Counted from the first letter of the stretch, positions 23,590-33,409 are shown. The stretch: 64,000 bases of DNA from Selenomonadales bacterium (GCA_029975165.1 JARKPR010000068.1:1-64000), one strand, 5' to 3'. Notes: generated by a model from the letters alone, not told the origin. A program made the numbers and translations.

Positions 23590-23746
23590 ACCGGCCTCTC
23601 CTCTTCCTTTTTCAAAAGTGCTAAATTAATTATACCAGGTTTGGCTATGGTGCAAGTTAACGACGGCGGCGGGAGGCTGTTTGGCGGCCAGCCAAGGGAC
23701 GTGAATGGGCAGGTAAAAGTTGTTGCTTCGGGCCTGGGTTCTTGAT

Positions 23747-23758
23747 ATTATTAATAAT
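23747..23758. promoter_or_regulatory. Perfect AT palindrome, candidate PadR operator
   Basis: ATTATTAATAAT is a perfect 12-bp dyad overlapping a TTGATA -35-like element 27 bp before the PadR start. PadR regulators usually repress their own efflux operons through such sites. Confidence 0.45.
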
Positions 23759-23784
23759 GATAAAATTACAAACGAAGGAGTATT

Positions 23785-24144
23785 TTGCCGGTGCGGAAGA
23801 GCGAGTATTTGGGTTGCGTGCGGCTGGTCCTGGGGTTGTACATCCTGAAGATTCTCGGGCAGGGACCGGCCCATGGCAATAAGATGGCCGAGGAGATAAA
23901 GCGGCGCACGCAGAATTTTTATACCCCGAACACCAATGCCCTCTACCCTTTGCTGAGGATAATGGAGGAGAAGGGGTATATCGTCGGCGAGTGGGACAGC
24001 CCGGTTACGCGGGGCAAGCGGATTTATACCGTTACCGCCGCCGGCGTGGCCCGCATCCCGGCTCTGGAGGAGATGATGGCCGAGCGGCTGAGGCAGACGG
24101 AAGCGAAGGTTGCCATTTTGCGGTCCGATTTATTGGGATTGTAA
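23785..24144 (+). CDS. PadR-family transcriptional regulator
   Basis: 119 residues. The winged-helix PadR signature is clear: VLGLYILKILGQGPAHGNKM, then YPLLRIMEEKGYIVGEWDSP and GKRIYTVTAAGVARI, plus a short C-terminal helix. TTG 23785 is 4 nt behind GGAG and GTG 23791 is 10 nt behind it; either could be used. It heads a probable operon with hlyD/emrA- and two emrB-type genes and is the obvious candidate to control it. Confidence 0.88.
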   Translation: MPVRKSEYLGCVRLVLGLYILKILGQGPAHGNKMAEEIKRRTQNFYTPNTNALYPLLRIMEEKGYIVGEWDSPVTRGKRIYTVTAAGVARIPALEEMMAERLRQTEAKVAILRSDLLGL

Positions 24145-24195
24145 GGCCAGACTAGCAGACAAACCATAATTCATGCAAGGAGCGGGGAAAATTTC

Positions 24196-25215
24196 GTGGA
24201 TAACGTCAAACCAAAGTTGAGTAACCGCGCCATGATTGCCGTCGTTGCCGTGCTGGCGGCGGTTTTGGCCGCCGGCGGACTGTGGTGGTGGGTTCGCGCC
24301 AGCCGGATGGTGTCGACCGACGATGCCAGGGTGAAGGGGACTATCGTCGCCGTGAGCGCGAAGGTGAACGGCCGGGTGGAAAAGGCGCTGGCCAATGAGG
24401 GCGATAGCGTGAAGGCCGGCCAGGTGATCGCCGTGATCGAGCAGCAGGAGTTTCAGGCCCAGGTGGAGCAGGCGAGGGCGAATCTGGCGATGGCCGAGGC
24501 CAAGCTGGCGGCGACGGAGGCGGGCAACAGGCCGCAGGAGGTCGCCCAGGCCGGCGCGGCCGTGCTCCAGGCCAGGGCCAATATGGAGAACGCCCGCCGC
24601 AATAGCGAGCGGGACGAGATACTGTTCGACAAGGGGGCGGTCTCCGGCCAGCAGCGGGACGCGAGCCGGACGGCGTATGACATCGCCAGGGCCCAGTATA
24701 TTTCGTCCAGCGAGCAGTATAGCCTCAGCGCCGAGGGGTTCCGCCGGGAGGATGTCCAGATGGCGCGGGCCCAGGTCGAGCAGGCCCGGGCGGCGCTGAA
24801 GAACGCCGCGATCCAGTTGGCGGATACGACGATCAAGGCGCCGGTCGCCGGGGTGGTCGGCCTGAAGTCGGTGGAGGAGGGCCAGATCGTCGTTTTCGGA
24901 CAGCCGCTGTTCAGCATAACCAATCTTGCCGACGTGTGGATCGGGGCGAATATCGAGGAAACTTACATCGGCCGGGTGAGGCTCGGCCAGCGCGTGGATT
25001 TCACGATCGACGCCTATCCCGATAAGAAGTTCACCGGCCATGTGATCGCGGTGGGGCCGGCCTCGGGGTCGCAGTTCGCCTTGCTGCCGACGGAAAATAC
25101 GGCCGCCAATTTCACCAAGGTGACGCAGCGGTTGCCGGTGAAGATCAAGGCCGACGAGTCCGAGTATGTGCTGAAGCCGGGAATGTCGGCGCTGGTCAGC
25201 ATTATTACCAGGTAA
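24196..25215 (+). CDS. HlyD/EmrA-type membrane fusion protein
   Basis: 339 residues from GTG 24196 (GGAGCGGGG). One N-terminal membrane anchor (about 12-35) ends in WWWVRASRMVSTDDARVKG, the usual EmrA beginning. A split lipoyl/barrel-sandwich domain (VNGRVEKALANEGDSVKAGQ and APVAGVVGLKSVEEGQIV) flanks a long Ala/Gln-rich coiled-coil hairpin, then a beta-barrel. It would bridge the EmrB transporters to the outer membrane in a diderm cell. It lies between PadR and two EmrB genes. Confidence 0.92.
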   Translation: MDNVKPKLSNRAMIAVVAVLAAVLAAGGLWWWVRASRMVSTDDARVKGTIVAVSAKVNGRVEKALANEGDSVKAGQVIAVIEQQEFQAQVEQARANLAMAEAKLAATEAGNRPQEVAQAGAAVLQARANMENARRNSERDEILFDKGAVSGQQRDASRTAYDIARAQYISSSEQYSLSAEGFRREDVQMARAQVEQARAALKNAAIQLADTTIKAPVAGVVGLKSVEEGQIVVFGQPLFSITNLADVWIGANIEETYIGRVRLGQRVDFTIDAYPDKKFTGHVIAVGPASGSQFALLPTENTAANFTKVTQRLPVKIKADESEYVLKPGMSALVSIITR

Positions 25216-25279
25216 GCCGGGGCAGTTGTTTGCGGCTCGCCGTCATCGCAGTGAAAGGTATTTATTAAGGTATTTATTT

Positions 25280-26857
25280 ATGAAGAAGTATGCCGTTCTG
25301 TTCGCCGTATGCCTGGGGTCGTTTTTGAGCGCCTATACGACCAGCTGTGTGAACATCGCTCTGCCGAATATCATGGCGTCGCTCAATTTCAATATGGATT
25401 CCGTGGTTTGGGTTTCGCTGGGCTATATGCTGCCTTACGGGTCGATTATGCCGCTGACCGGCAGGCTGGGCGACCAGTTCGGGGCGAAAACGTTGTATGT
25501 CCTCGGCTTTGTGCTTTTTACCGCGGCGTCCATGCTGTGCGCCATGGCGACAAGTTCGGCGGCGATGGTGATTTTCCGCATCCTCCAGGGGACGGGCGCC
25601 GGGCTGATATTGCCGAATGCGATGGCGATCGTTTCCCAGACCTTCGCGGCCCACGAGCGGGGCCAGGCGATGGGGATATGGGGGGCGATGGCGTCGATGG
25701 GCATGGCTCTGGGGCCGACGCTCGGCGGGTATCTTATCGAGCGTTTCGACTGGCGGATGATTTTCTTTTCCGTAGGGCCGATCTGTGTGCTCAGCATCAT
25801 ATTGGCTTTGGCGATCATCCCAAAATCCCGGCGGGTCCCGGCCGTCACGGTCAATTATCTCGGGGCGGCGCTGTTGGCGGCGGCGATCAGCGCGCTCCTC
25901 GTGGCCCTGAACCAGGGGCAGAGGGAGGGCTGGGATTCGCTGTATATCGTTGGGCTGTTTTACGCCGCCTGCGCCGCCTTTGTCCTGTTCCTGGCGGTCG
26001 AATGCCGGGTCCGCCAGCCGATGATCGACGTCCGCCTGTTCGCCAATCTTAATTTTGCTACCGCCAATGCCGTGGCTTTCCTGGCGTTTTTCGCCTTTAT
26101 GGCGACGAATTTCCTGTTGCCGTTTTTTTTGAAGTCGGTCCTCGATTATAATTCCATCACCGCCGGCATCATGCTGCTGCCGATTACGGCGGGGATCGTG
26201 GTTTTCTCCCCTGTCGGCGGCAGGCTGGTCGACCGGTTCGGGGCGCGGCTGCCGGCGTTCGCCGGCGTTATGCTGCTGGCCGGTTCGCTGTACGCGCTCA
26301 ATTCGATCAGCACGGACTATGCGACGCGGCACTTCGCCGTGCGGCTGGTTGTCCTGGGCACGGGCCTGGGGCTCATCACGGCGCCGCTGATCAACTGCAT
26401 CGTGGCCTCGCTGCCCAAGGACAAGGTGGGCGGCGGCTCGGGCGTCTACAACCTGTTCCAGGTCATCGGCGGCAGCGTGGGGGTGGTTTTCGCCCAGGTG
26501 CTTTTGAGCCGCCGGGAAATATATCATGCGGCGGTATTGAAGGAGCATTTGAATGCCGCCAACCATTCCGAGCAGGAGGTGTTCCGCCTGTTGCAGGCGC
26601 TGTGGGGCAGCCACGGCATGGATGTCGCCATGCTGACGACGGCCGCGCGGGGCTGGCTGACGGGGCACGGCTTCATCCCGCAGCAGTATGCGACGTTCAA
26701 GGCTTTCCTGGCGGCTATGGTTTCGCGGCAGGCGGCGGTATTGTCGTTCCAGGATGCATTCCAGGCCCTGGCCTTGGTATGTTTCGCCGCCGGCGCGCTG
26801 ACGCTCGTCATCCGGCGGCAGGCCGCGGATTTGGCTGCGCCGGCTGAGAGGCACTGA
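25280..26857 (+). CDS. EmrB/QacA-type MFS drug exporter (DHA2), copy 1
   Basis: 525 residues with 14 predicted membrane helices. MFS motifs: GRLGDQFGAKTLYVLGFVLF (motif A), LQGTGAGLILPNAMAI, and motif C GPTLGGYLIERFDWR. Substrate export uses the proton gradient. It has a non-ideal ribosome site (TAAGG) before ATG 25280. The neighbouring gene 26859-28421 is a close paralogue beginning 1 bp after its stop, so both are translated from one mRNA. Confidence 0.92.
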   Translation: MKKYAVLFAVCLGSFLSAYTTSCVNIALPNIMASLNFNMDSVVWVSLGYMLPYGSIMPLTGRLGDQFGAKTLYVLGFVLFTAASMLCAMATSSAAMVIFRILQGTGAGLILPNAMAIVSQTFAAHERGQAMGIWGAMASMGMALGPTLGGYLIERFDWRMIFFSVGPICVLSIILALAIIPKSRRVPAVTVNYLGAALLAAAISALLVALNQGQREGWDSLYIVGLFYAACAAFVLFLAVECRVRQPMIDVRLFANLNFATANAVAFLAFFAFMATNFLLPFFLKSVLDYNSITAGIMLLPITAGIVVFSPVGGRLVDRFGARLPAFAGVMLLAGSLYALNSISTDYATRHFAVRLVVLGTGLGLITAPLINCIVASLPKDKVGGGSGVYNLFQVIGGSVGVVFAQVLLSRREIYHAAVLKEHLNAANHSEQEVFRLLQALWGSHGMDVAMLTTAARGWLTGHGFIPQQYATFKAFLAAMVSRQAAVLSFQDAFQALALVCFAAGALTLVIRRQAADLAAPAERH

Positions 26858-26858
26858 G

Positions 26859-28421
26859 ATGTTCAACAAGTATACTATTTTATGCACCGTGTGTCTGGGA
26901 ACGGTGCTGAGCGCCTATGTGAGCAGTTGCGTCAATATCGCCCTGCCGAATATCATGGCGGCCCTGAATTTCAATATGGATTCGATCGTTTGGGCGTCGC
27001 TGGGCTATATGCTTCCCTACGGCTCGTCGCTCCCCATCACCGGCAAGCTGGGCGACCAGTTCGGCGCGAAGGCTCTCTATATCACCGGTCTGGTGCTTTT
27101 TACGGCGGCGTCGATGCTGTGCGGCCTGGCCACCAGTTCGGCGGCCATGGTTGTGTTCCGCATCGCCCAGGGTGTCGGCGGCGGCTTGTTGCTGCCCAAT
27201 GCGATGACGATCGTCGCCCAGACGTTCGACGCCCACGAGCGCGGGCAGGCGCTGGGGGTGTGGAGCGCGATGGCGGCGGCCGGCAGCGCGATGGGGCCGA
27301 TAGCCGGCGGGTATTTGATCGAGCATTTCGACTGGCGGGCGGTGTTTTTTTCGGTGGGGCCGGTCTGCCTCCTGAGCATCGCCCTGGCGGCGGCGATTAT
27401 CCCGGCGTCCCGGCGCAATCCGGCGGCCCGGATCGATTACCTGGGGGCGGCGCTCCTCATCGCCGGCATCAGTTCGCTGCTGGTGGCCCTCAACCAGGGG
27501 CAGCGGGAGGGCTGGGATTCGCTGTATATCCTTTTGCTGCTGTACTCGGCCTTCGCGGCCTTGGTCCTGTTCGTCGCCGTGGAGCAGTGGGTGGAGCAGC
27601 CGATGGTCGAGCTCCGGCTGTTCCGCAATCTGAATTTCACGGTGGCCAATATCGTCGGCTTCGTGTCGTTCGTCGCTTTTTACGGCGGCATGTTTTTGCT
27701 GCCGTTCTTTTTGAAGTCGATATTGAATTACAGTTCGACGACCGCGGGCCTGGCGATGCTGCCGCTGACCGCCAGCATGGTGATCGCTTCGCCGATCGGC
27801 GGCCGGCTGGCCGACCGCTTCGGCTCGCGGCTGCCGGCGTTCGCCGGCATCACGCTGATCGCTTGCGCGCTGTACTGGCTGGAGACGATCGACGCCGCTT
27901 ATTCGCCGCACGACTTTTTCATCAGGCTGAGCTTGTTCGGGGTGGGGCTGGGGCTGACGATGTCGCCGCTGACGAGCTGCGCCATTTCTTCGCTGCCCAA
28001 GGATAAGGTGGGCGTGGGCTCGGGCATTTTCAACTTCGGCAAGATCATCGGCGGCAGTATCGGCGTGGTTTTTGCGGAAACGCTGCTGGCCCGCCGGGAG
28101 ATTTATCATGCCGAGGTGCTGAAGGAGTACCTGAATCCCGCGTCTTCCGCCCCCCAGGATATATTTGCCCTGCTGCGCACGCTGTGGGGCGGCCAGGGGA
28201 TGGACAGTGCGATGATAGCGTCGGCCGCCCGCGGCTGGACGACCGGCCACGGGTTCCTGCCGCAGCAATACGAGGCGTTCAAGGTTCTCCTCGGAACGAT
28301 GGTTGCGCGGCAGGCTTCGATCCTGTCGTTTCAGGATGTTTTCCATACGATCGCTTTGATGTGTTTTGGCGGGGGCTTGCTGGCGCTGTTGATCGGCAGG
28401 AACAGGAAGAGCGCCGATTAG
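26859..28421 (+). CDS. EmrB/QacA-type MFS drug exporter (DHA2), copy 2
   Basis: 520 residues, about two thirds identical by eye to the preceding gene over its entire length (for example both carry SCVNIALPNIMA, NFNMDS, LVALNQGQREGWDSLYI, ARGW and TGHGF). Shared motifs imply the same topology. It starts at ATG 26859 immediately after the TGA of copy 1. Differences concentrate in loops and late helices, so the pair may differ in substrates or form a heteromeric unit; this is inference. Confidence 0.92.
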   Translation: MFNKYTILCTVCLGTVLSAYVSSCVNIALPNIMAALNFNMDSIVWASLGYMLPYGSSLPITGKLGDQFGAKALYITGLVLFTAASMLCGLATSSAAMVVFRIAQGVGGGLLLPNAMTIVAQTFDAHERGQALGVWSAMAAAGSAMGPIAGGYLIEHFDWRAVFFSVGPVCLLSIALAAAIIPASRRNPAARIDYLGAALLIAGISSLLVALNQGQREGWDSLYILLLLYSAFAALVLFVAVEQWVEQPMVELRLFRNLNFTVANIVGFVSFVAFYGGMFLLPFFLKSILNYSSTTAGLAMLPLTASMVIASPIGGRLADRFGSRLPAFAGITLIACALYWLETIDAAYSPHDFFIRLSLFGVGLGLTMSPLTSCAISSLPKDKVGVGSGIFNFGKIIGGSIGVVFAETLLARREIYHAEVLKEYLNPASSAPQDIFALLRTLWGGQGMDSAMIASAARGWTTGHGFLPQQYEAFKVLLGTMVARQASILSFQDVFHTIALMCFGGGLLALLIGRNRKSAD

Positions 28422-28467
28422 GCCCCCCTGCCCTTCGATGGCAGGATAGGCCGCATCGGGAACGAAA

Positions 28468-28495
28468 AAACCCGGCCGGGGTTGCGGCCGGGTTT
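28468..28495. terminator. Intrinsic terminator closing the efflux operon and the HD-GYP gene
   Basis: AAACCCGGCC / GGCCGGGTTT perfect 10-bp stem, A-run on one side and T's on the other, between convergent genes. Confidence 0.75.
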
Positions 28496-28530
28496 GGCTG
28501 GTTGTTGTCGGCGGCGGGTGCCGGCGACAG

Positions 28531-29670
28531 CTATTGGTCGGCTCGCCCGAGCGGCTGGAAGATTTGCGAATGGGCGGCGTAAGCCTGTACGTAGGTGTTC
28601 AGGTCGTCGAAGTCGACGATGAACAGGCCGGGGTTTTTGCGCAGGTCGAGTTCGACGATCTGGTTGGTGTAGTTGCCGTCCCGGTTGGCTACGATGCGCA
28701 CGAAGGGGGTGGCCTTGTTGTTGATGCTGACGCCGAGGATGACGCCGCTTTGCGAATTGTTGAGCCGCACCGTTTTTCCCATCGGGTAGACGGCGACGCT
28801 TTTGGTGAATTTGTCGACGATGGCGGGACTGAAGTATTCGCCGGCAGCCTTGTTCAAAATGGCGGCGGCGTAATATACCGGCGTGGGGCGGCGGTGCGGC
28901 ATGCCCGCGATCAGGCGGTCGTAGACGTCGGCGATGCTGATGATCTGGGCATATTCCGAGATGGCGTCCCCTTTGAGGCCCATAGGATAGCCGCTGCCGT
29001 TCCAGCGTTCGTGATGCTGAAAGCAGGCGGCGACTATGGCGGGGGACAGTTTGTCGTTCATGCTGAGGATTTCCATGGCGTAAAAGGCATGCCGCCGGTA
29101 TTCTTCCAGCTCACCCGCGGCGAGCGAGCCGGGGAACTGCCGGGCCAGGCGCCGGGAGAATTTGATTTTGCCGATGTCGTGCAGCATGGCGGCCAGCCCC
29201 AGTTCGTTCAGCCGCGCGGCGTCGTAGCCCATGGCCAGGCCGGTCATGACGGACAGGATGCAGGTGTTGACGGCATGGGAGAATATATACTCTTCTTTGC
29301 GGCGGAGGTCGAGCAGGTGGATCATTTCTTCCGGGCTCTGGCCGAGGCGGTCGATCAGGTCGCTGACGATTTGTTTCACGCCGTCCAGGTTTATGCCCTG
29401 GCCGACGCGAAAGCCCCGCACCGTATCCTTGGCGGCGTCTATGGCCTGTTTTTGCTGCCCGGCGCCGTGAGGGTCCGCCGGGGCGGCGGCCGCGGCGGCG
29501 GCGACCGGGTCGCCGATCACCAGGGAGGTCAGCCCTTGCTTGCGGAGGTATTCGATGTATCTTTGCTTTATCTCGATGCCCTCGTAAAGCAGGACCTTGC
29601 CGTCCGCCGTCATGAGCGGTTTCGACAGGTACATTCCCGGCCGGATGTCGTCCAACGATATGTTGCGCAT
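28531..29670 (-). CDS. HD-GYP domain cyclic-di-GMP phosphodiesterase
   Basis: 379 residues from ATG 29670 (GGAGGG 6 nt upstream). An N-terminal DUF3391-like segment (SLDDIRPGMYLSKPL) precedes an Ala-rich linker (56-65) and the HD-GYP domain. Its residues are H132 (SHAVNTCIL), H164-D165 (MLHDIGKIK), HH at 219-220 (FQHHERWNGSGYP) and GYP at 227-229. The C-terminal ~90 residues form a beta-rich extension (MGKTVRLNNSQSGVILGVS) also seen in many clostridial HD-GYP proteins. It likely degrades c-di-GMP in the cytoplasm. The 397 bp upstream (29671-30067) contain no recognisable gene or RNA. Confidence 0.9.
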   Translation of the reverse strand: MRNISLDDIRPGMYLSKPLMTADGKVLLYEGIEIKQRYIEYLRKQGLTSLVIGDPVAAAAAAAPADPHGAGQQKQAIDAAKDTVRGFRVGQGINLDGVKQIVSDLIDRLGQSPEEMIHLLDLRRKEEYIFSHAVNTCILSVMTGLAMGYDAARLNELGLAAMLHDIGKIKFSRRLARQFPGSLAAGELEEYRRHAFYAMEILSMNDKLSPAIVAACFQHHERWNGSGYPMGLKGDAISEYAQIISIADVYDRLIAGMPHRRPTPVYYAAAILNKAAGEYFSPAIVDKFTKSVAVYPMGKTVRLNNSQSGVILGVSINNKATPFVRIVANRDGNYTNQIVELDLRKNPGLFIVDFDDLNTYVQAYAAHSQIFQPLGRADQ

Positions 29671-30067
29671 GGAAGGCCCTCCAGAAAAAACGCCGCGGTT
29701 TATGAATAGTGCTAATAACGCTATATCAATATATCGAGAAAAGGGCCTGATGTTTAAAGCGGGAAAAGCGGCATCCAAGCGCCGGAAAGCGCCTGTTTTT
29801 TCGTCGTAGCGCCGGCTAGGGCCTGTTTATCGCCTAAAACGGAGTATACGAAAAGGTTTGTTCGTTGGGATTTGGGGCGGCAATCATCCCGTTTCTTCTA
29901 TTCTGGCTGCTTCGACGGGGGTGGGCGCAGAGCGACGGAGGGGGGCTGGCGCCCTCAGCCGTTTTGCAAGGGGAAATCGCCGCCGGGCCTGACATCCGCT
30001 TTATGCGGGCAGGTGTTTTCTTTATGTGGCGGGAATAAAAGGAGTATGGGGATAAGGAGGGAGTATT

Positions 30068-30817
30068 TTGAAGCTTGTTTCCTGGAATGTCAATGGCCTT
30101 CGGGCCTGCATGAACAAGGGGTTTAAAGATTTTTTCGCCGGTGCCGATGCGGATATCGTTTGCCTGCAGGAGACAAAGCTGCAGCAGGGGCAAGCGGATT
30201 TTGCCTTCGACGGCTACGGGCAATATTTCAATTGCGCGGTAAAGAAAGGGTATTCGGGAACAGCGGTTTTTTCCCGCATAAACCCTTTAAATGTCACTTA
30301 TGGCATCAACAATAGCGAATATGACCATGAGGGGCGGGTCATCACGGCGGAATATGAGCGGTTTTTCCTGGTGAACGTGTATGCGCCGAATGCCCAGCGC
30401 GGCTTGGCCCGTTTGGATTACCGGCTGGGATGGGAGGAGGAATTCAGGGCTTATGTATGCGCGCTCGACCGGGAGAAGGCGGTTGTCATCTGCGGCGATA
30501 TGAATGTGGCCCATCAGGAGATCGATATAAAGAATCCCGGCGCGAACAGGAAAAACGCCGGGTTCAGCGATGAGGAGCGGGGCCGGATGACGATGCTGCT
30601 GGCGGCCGGTTTTGTCGATACTTTCCGCCTCTTGTACCCGGACAGGCGGGACGCTTATACGTGGTGGTCGTATATGTTCGATGCCAGAAGCCGCAATGTC
30701 GGTTGGCGGATCGATTATTTTCTGGTGTCGGCAAGGCTGAAGGAGCATGTGCGGGCGGCCAGTATTTTCGCGGATGTTTACGGCAGCGACCATTGCCCGG
30801 TCGGGCTCGAGTTATAA
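30068..30817 (+). CDS. xth: Exodeoxyribonuclease III / AP endonuclease
   Basis: 249 residues from TTG 30068 (GGATAAGGAGGG 8 nt upstream). Motifs of the ExoIII family: [21 protein letters not shown] (metal-binding Glu), [47 protein letters not shown] and the terminal GSDHCPVGL (catalytic His). It cleaves abasic sites in base-excision repair. It is followed after 76 bp by a rubrerythrin-like gene, perhaps an oxidative-damage association. Confidence 0.95.
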   Translation: MKLVSWNVNGLRACMNKGFKDFFAGADADIVCLQETKLQQGQADFAFDGYGQYFNCAVKKGYSGTAVFSRINPLNVTYGINNSEYDHEGRVITAEYERFFLVNVYAPNAQRGLARLDYRLGWEEEFRAYVCALDREKAVVICGDMNVAHQEIDIKNPGANRKNAGFSDEERGRMTMLLAAGFVDTFRLLYPDRRDAYTWWSYMFDARSRNVGWRIDYFLVSARLKEHVRAASIFADVYGSDHCPVGLEL

Positions 30818-30893
30818 GCAGGGGAACAGCCCTCAGCGGGGAGGAATTTCCTCTGGCGGGGCGCGAAAATAGGTTGCAGGAGGTGTGAAAGGT

Positions 30894-31406
30894 ATGAGGT
30901 ATGCTTTGGAAATCCTCGATTTTGCCATGACGATGGAGCAGGAAGGAAAGTTTTTCTTTACCGAGTGGGCCGGCCGGGTAAAGAGCCCGGCGACGCGCGA
31001 GATCTTCGCCGAGCTGGCGAGGTGGGAGGAGGAGCATTGGCGCTATCTCGACGGCCAGCGCAGTTCCCTGGAGAGGAGCGGCAGGATCGTGCCCGCCGAC
31101 GATGCGGTGGCGGCGGCCGAACAAAAAGCCCTGGCGGCCTTTTACGGCCGCGGCCAGGGCACAAACGGCCAGACCGAGGTAACGGGGGCCATGGGCGATA
31201 TGTCGGCGCTCAGGCTGGCCATCGCCATCGAGCATGATCTGCACGCGTTTTACGGCCGGGCCGCCGTGGAGGCGCAGGACCCCGATCTGAAGGCGATGTT
31301 CGCCATGCTCGGCAAATGGGAGCTGAACCATCGCGAGATATTGGAAGGCGAATACGAGGTCTTGAAGCAAGCGTTCTGGAGCCGGATGGGCTTCGCGCCC
31401 TTTTAG
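30894..31406 (+). CDS. Ferritin-like (rubrerythrin-type) diiron protein
   Basis: 170 residues from ATG 30894 (AGGAGGTG 9 nt upstream); a GTG three codons earlier overlaps that site. The carboxylate/His pattern is ALEILDFAMTMEQEGKFFF, ARWEEEHWRYL, IAIEHDLHAFY and GKWELNHREIL, a four-helix bundle with two ExxH pairs. It has no rubredoxin domain. It probably handles peroxide or iron, with electrons from an unknown partner. It is a relative of 6883-7431 but not a close copy. Confidence 0.85.
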   Translation: MRYALEILDFAMTMEQEGKFFFTEWAGRVKSPATREIFAELARWEEEHWRYLDGQRSSLERSGRIVPADDAVAAAEQKALAAFYGRGQGTNGQTEVTGAMGDMSALRLAIAIEHDLHAFYGRAAVEAQDPDLKAMFAMLGKWELNHREILEGEYEVLKQAFWSRMGFAPF

Positions 31407-31431
31407 GCGGCGGCTGCCGGCCGGCGGGCCG

Positions 31432-31884
31432 CTACCCGGGGGCGGACAGCCGTTCCAGCCGCAGTATCCGGTGGAATTTATAGAATACCCAGTACAGGAA
31501 CCAGTCGGCCGCGTAGGAGTGCCAGGTGCTCCACCAGAGGTGATAGCGCATGTGGCCGGTATGGATGAAGATGAGCTCGATGGCGAGGGCCAGCGTCGTC
31601 CAGAAGAGCCAATAGGCAAGCATGTCCCGGGCGGTTTGCCTTTTTGGCAGGCGCTGAATGAAGAGATATACCACGACAGGGTATATCGCGAGGTCATCGG
31701 CCAGGTGGATGAGCGCGGGCGGGCCGGCGTATTCCCAGAGCGGGTAATAGAACATCAGGACGTCGGTGGCCAGCGCCAGGGTTTTGGCGAAGATGCATAC
31801 GGGGAGGATTTCCCGCCAGCGGCTTTTGTCGGCGAGTGCCAGCCACGCCGCCCAGGCGACGACGAACCAGGTTGTGTAAAACAT
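31432..31884 (-). CDS. CBO0543-like membrane protein
   Basis: 150 residues with four or five membrane helices and many aromatic residues (FYTTWFVVAWAAWLALADK, REILPVCIFAKTLAL, YYPLWEYAGPPAL, YHLWWSTWHSY). The layout, a W-R-x-x-x-P start of the second segment and YYPLW...P, resembles the CBO0543 family found in spore-forming Firmicutes, whose function is unknown. ATG 31884 lacks a strong ribosome site. A second such protein is at 55528-56082. Confidence 0.6.
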   Translation of the reverse strand: MFYTTWFVVAWAAWLALADKSRWREILPVCIFAKTLALATDVLMFYYPLWEYAGPPALIHLADDLAIYPVVVYLFIQRLPKRQTARDMLAYWLFWTTLALAIELIFIHTGHMRYHLWWSTWHSYAADWFLYWVFYKFHRILRLERLSAPG

Positions 31885-32002
31885 ATGACCCTCGACTTTT
31901 GCGTGCCGCTAATTTTTGTAGTGTGCACCATAGCGGCGAAAAAAATGACGGCCTTGGCGGCAATAAAGAACCCGCGCCGGAGGCGCGGGTTCGGGGCGAG
32001 GG

Positions 32003-33409
32003 TCATGCGGGATAGAAGGAGCCGCGGGCCAGGTCGACGACGAGGGGCGCCAGACCGGCTTTTTTGACGGCGGCGGCGCCGGCGGCGGTGGTGATGAGCG
32101 TGCAGCCGCGGCCGCAGACGTAGCCCCGGTGCATGGCGACCCGCCCGTTGGCGATGGCCATGACCGGCTGCTGCCGTTCGAGGTCGACGACGGTGATGTC
32201 GGCGTCGGCGCCGGCGCGGAAGTGCCCTTTGTTTACCAGGCCGAGGATCTGCGCCGGGTTGTAGCTGGTTTTGCGCACGAATTCCGCCAGGGTGAGGGCC
32301 TGCAGTTTGACCAGGGACAGCCCCATGGCGGCGATGACGTTGCGGGGGATGCCGCCGCCGTCGGTGCTGATGGCGTCGACTACGAAGCTGCCGTCCGGCC
32401 GCTTGGCGGTGGCCAGCCGCAGGCGCGGTTCCGGCGGGTTGACGCTGAAGCCGACGGTGGTGTCGGTGCCCCGGCTGCGCCAGAAGGCGGCCGCTTCCGG
32501 GCCGACCCCCAGCACCATCTGGCCGCCGGCTTCGACGTTGATCCGGGCCCAGCCGGCCAGTATGGCTTCTTCCATGCCGGCCTCGGTGGCGGCGAAGCCG
32601 CCGGTTTGCAGGCAGCGGCGGGTGACGAGGCTTTCGGGCAGGCCGTCGCTGCATTTGGCGCTGGTGCCGTTGATGGGCGAGAGGTAGGATTCGCTGCGGA
32701 TGCGGGGGTTGGCGACGAGGGCGGCGATGGCTTCTTCCGTTTCGGCCATGTAGTCGCGCTTGAGGCCACGGCAGTAGCTGTTGATGTGGGCGAGGTGGAG
32801 CGAGTTGCCCTCTGCCAGGGCGACCGCTTCGAGAAAGCCGTCGATGTTGGAGCCATGCCGCTTGCTGCCGGCGTGGAAGGCGATGTAGGCTTTATGGCGG
32901 TTGGCGGTTGCGATGGCCCGGGCGGTGGCGGCGGGCGTGAGCGGGTAGTGGCCGCCGAGCAGTTTGAAGCCCAGCGAGCCTGCGGCCAGCACTTGGGCCA
33001 GCAGGCTTTCCAGCTCGCCGGCGGACGGATCTTCGTCCCGCACGGTGTGGCCGGGCCGCACGTAGGTGATGGTGGCCAGGTTGAGGCCGGCGCCGTGGTC
33101 TTTGGCGATCGCCAGCACGCTGTCGAGCGGGCCGGACATGTCGAGGGCGGTGGTGACGCCGGCGGCGGCGAGCATTTTGTGGGACGGCTTGCCGCCGAGC
33201 CAGGCGGAGGCGTGGACGTGGAGGTCAACGAATCCCGGCAGGACGTATTGGCCGGCGACGTCGAACACTTCCCCGGCCTGGGTGGGGTCGAGGTCGGGGG
33301 CGACGGCGGCGATTTTGCCGTCCGCCACCGCCAGGTCCAGGAGGCCTTCGCGGGCGGAGGCGGGGTCGACCACCGTGCCGTTTTTGAGTAGCAGGTCATA
33401 GCGGGCCAT
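32003..33409 (-). CDS. Metal-dependent amidohydrolase (D-aminoacylase/dihydroorotase-like)
   Basis: 468 residues. The amidohydrolase superfamily is shown by the beta-domain start (LLLKNGTVVDP), the first metal motif PGFVDLHVHASAW (about 58-70), a Lys in LGFKLLGGHYPL suited to carbamylation, FHAGSKRHGSNIDG (third-strand His) and LAHINSYC. The C-terminal block GHFRAGADADITVVDLE is typical. The final metal Asp is not obvious in its usual motif. The reaction is probably hydrolysis of an N-acyl or cyclic amide. It sits 9 bp behind an M20 peptidase and a DcuC carrier, indicating a catabolic operon. Confidence 0.82.
   Translation of the reverse strand: MARYDLLLKNGTVVDPASAREGLLDLAVADGKIAAVAPDLDPTQAGEVFDVAGQYVLPGFVDLHVHASAWLGGKPSHKMLAAAGVTTALDMSGPLDSVLAIAKDHGAGLNLATITYVRPGHTVRDEDPSAGELESLLAQVLAAGSLGFKLLGGHYPLTPAATARAIATANRHKAYIAFHAGSKRHGSNIDGFLEAVALAEGNSLHLAHINSYCRGLKRDYMAETEEAIAALVANPRIRSESYLSPINGTSAKCSDGLPESLVTRRCLQTGGFAATEAGMEEAILAGWARINVEAGGQMVLGVGPEAAAFWRSRGTDTTVGFSVNPPEPRLRLATAKRPDGSFVVDAISTDGGGIPRNVIAAMGLSLVKLQALTLAEFVRKTSYNPAQILGLVNKGHFRAGADADITVVDLERQQPVMAIANGRVAMHRGYVCGRGCTLITTAAGAAAVKKAGLAPLVVDLARGSFYPA

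Noticed and set aside
29872-30126. An 84-codon plus-strand frame upstream of exonuclease III
   Set aside because: It overlaps the start of the exonuclease gene in another frame and lacks a ribosome site.
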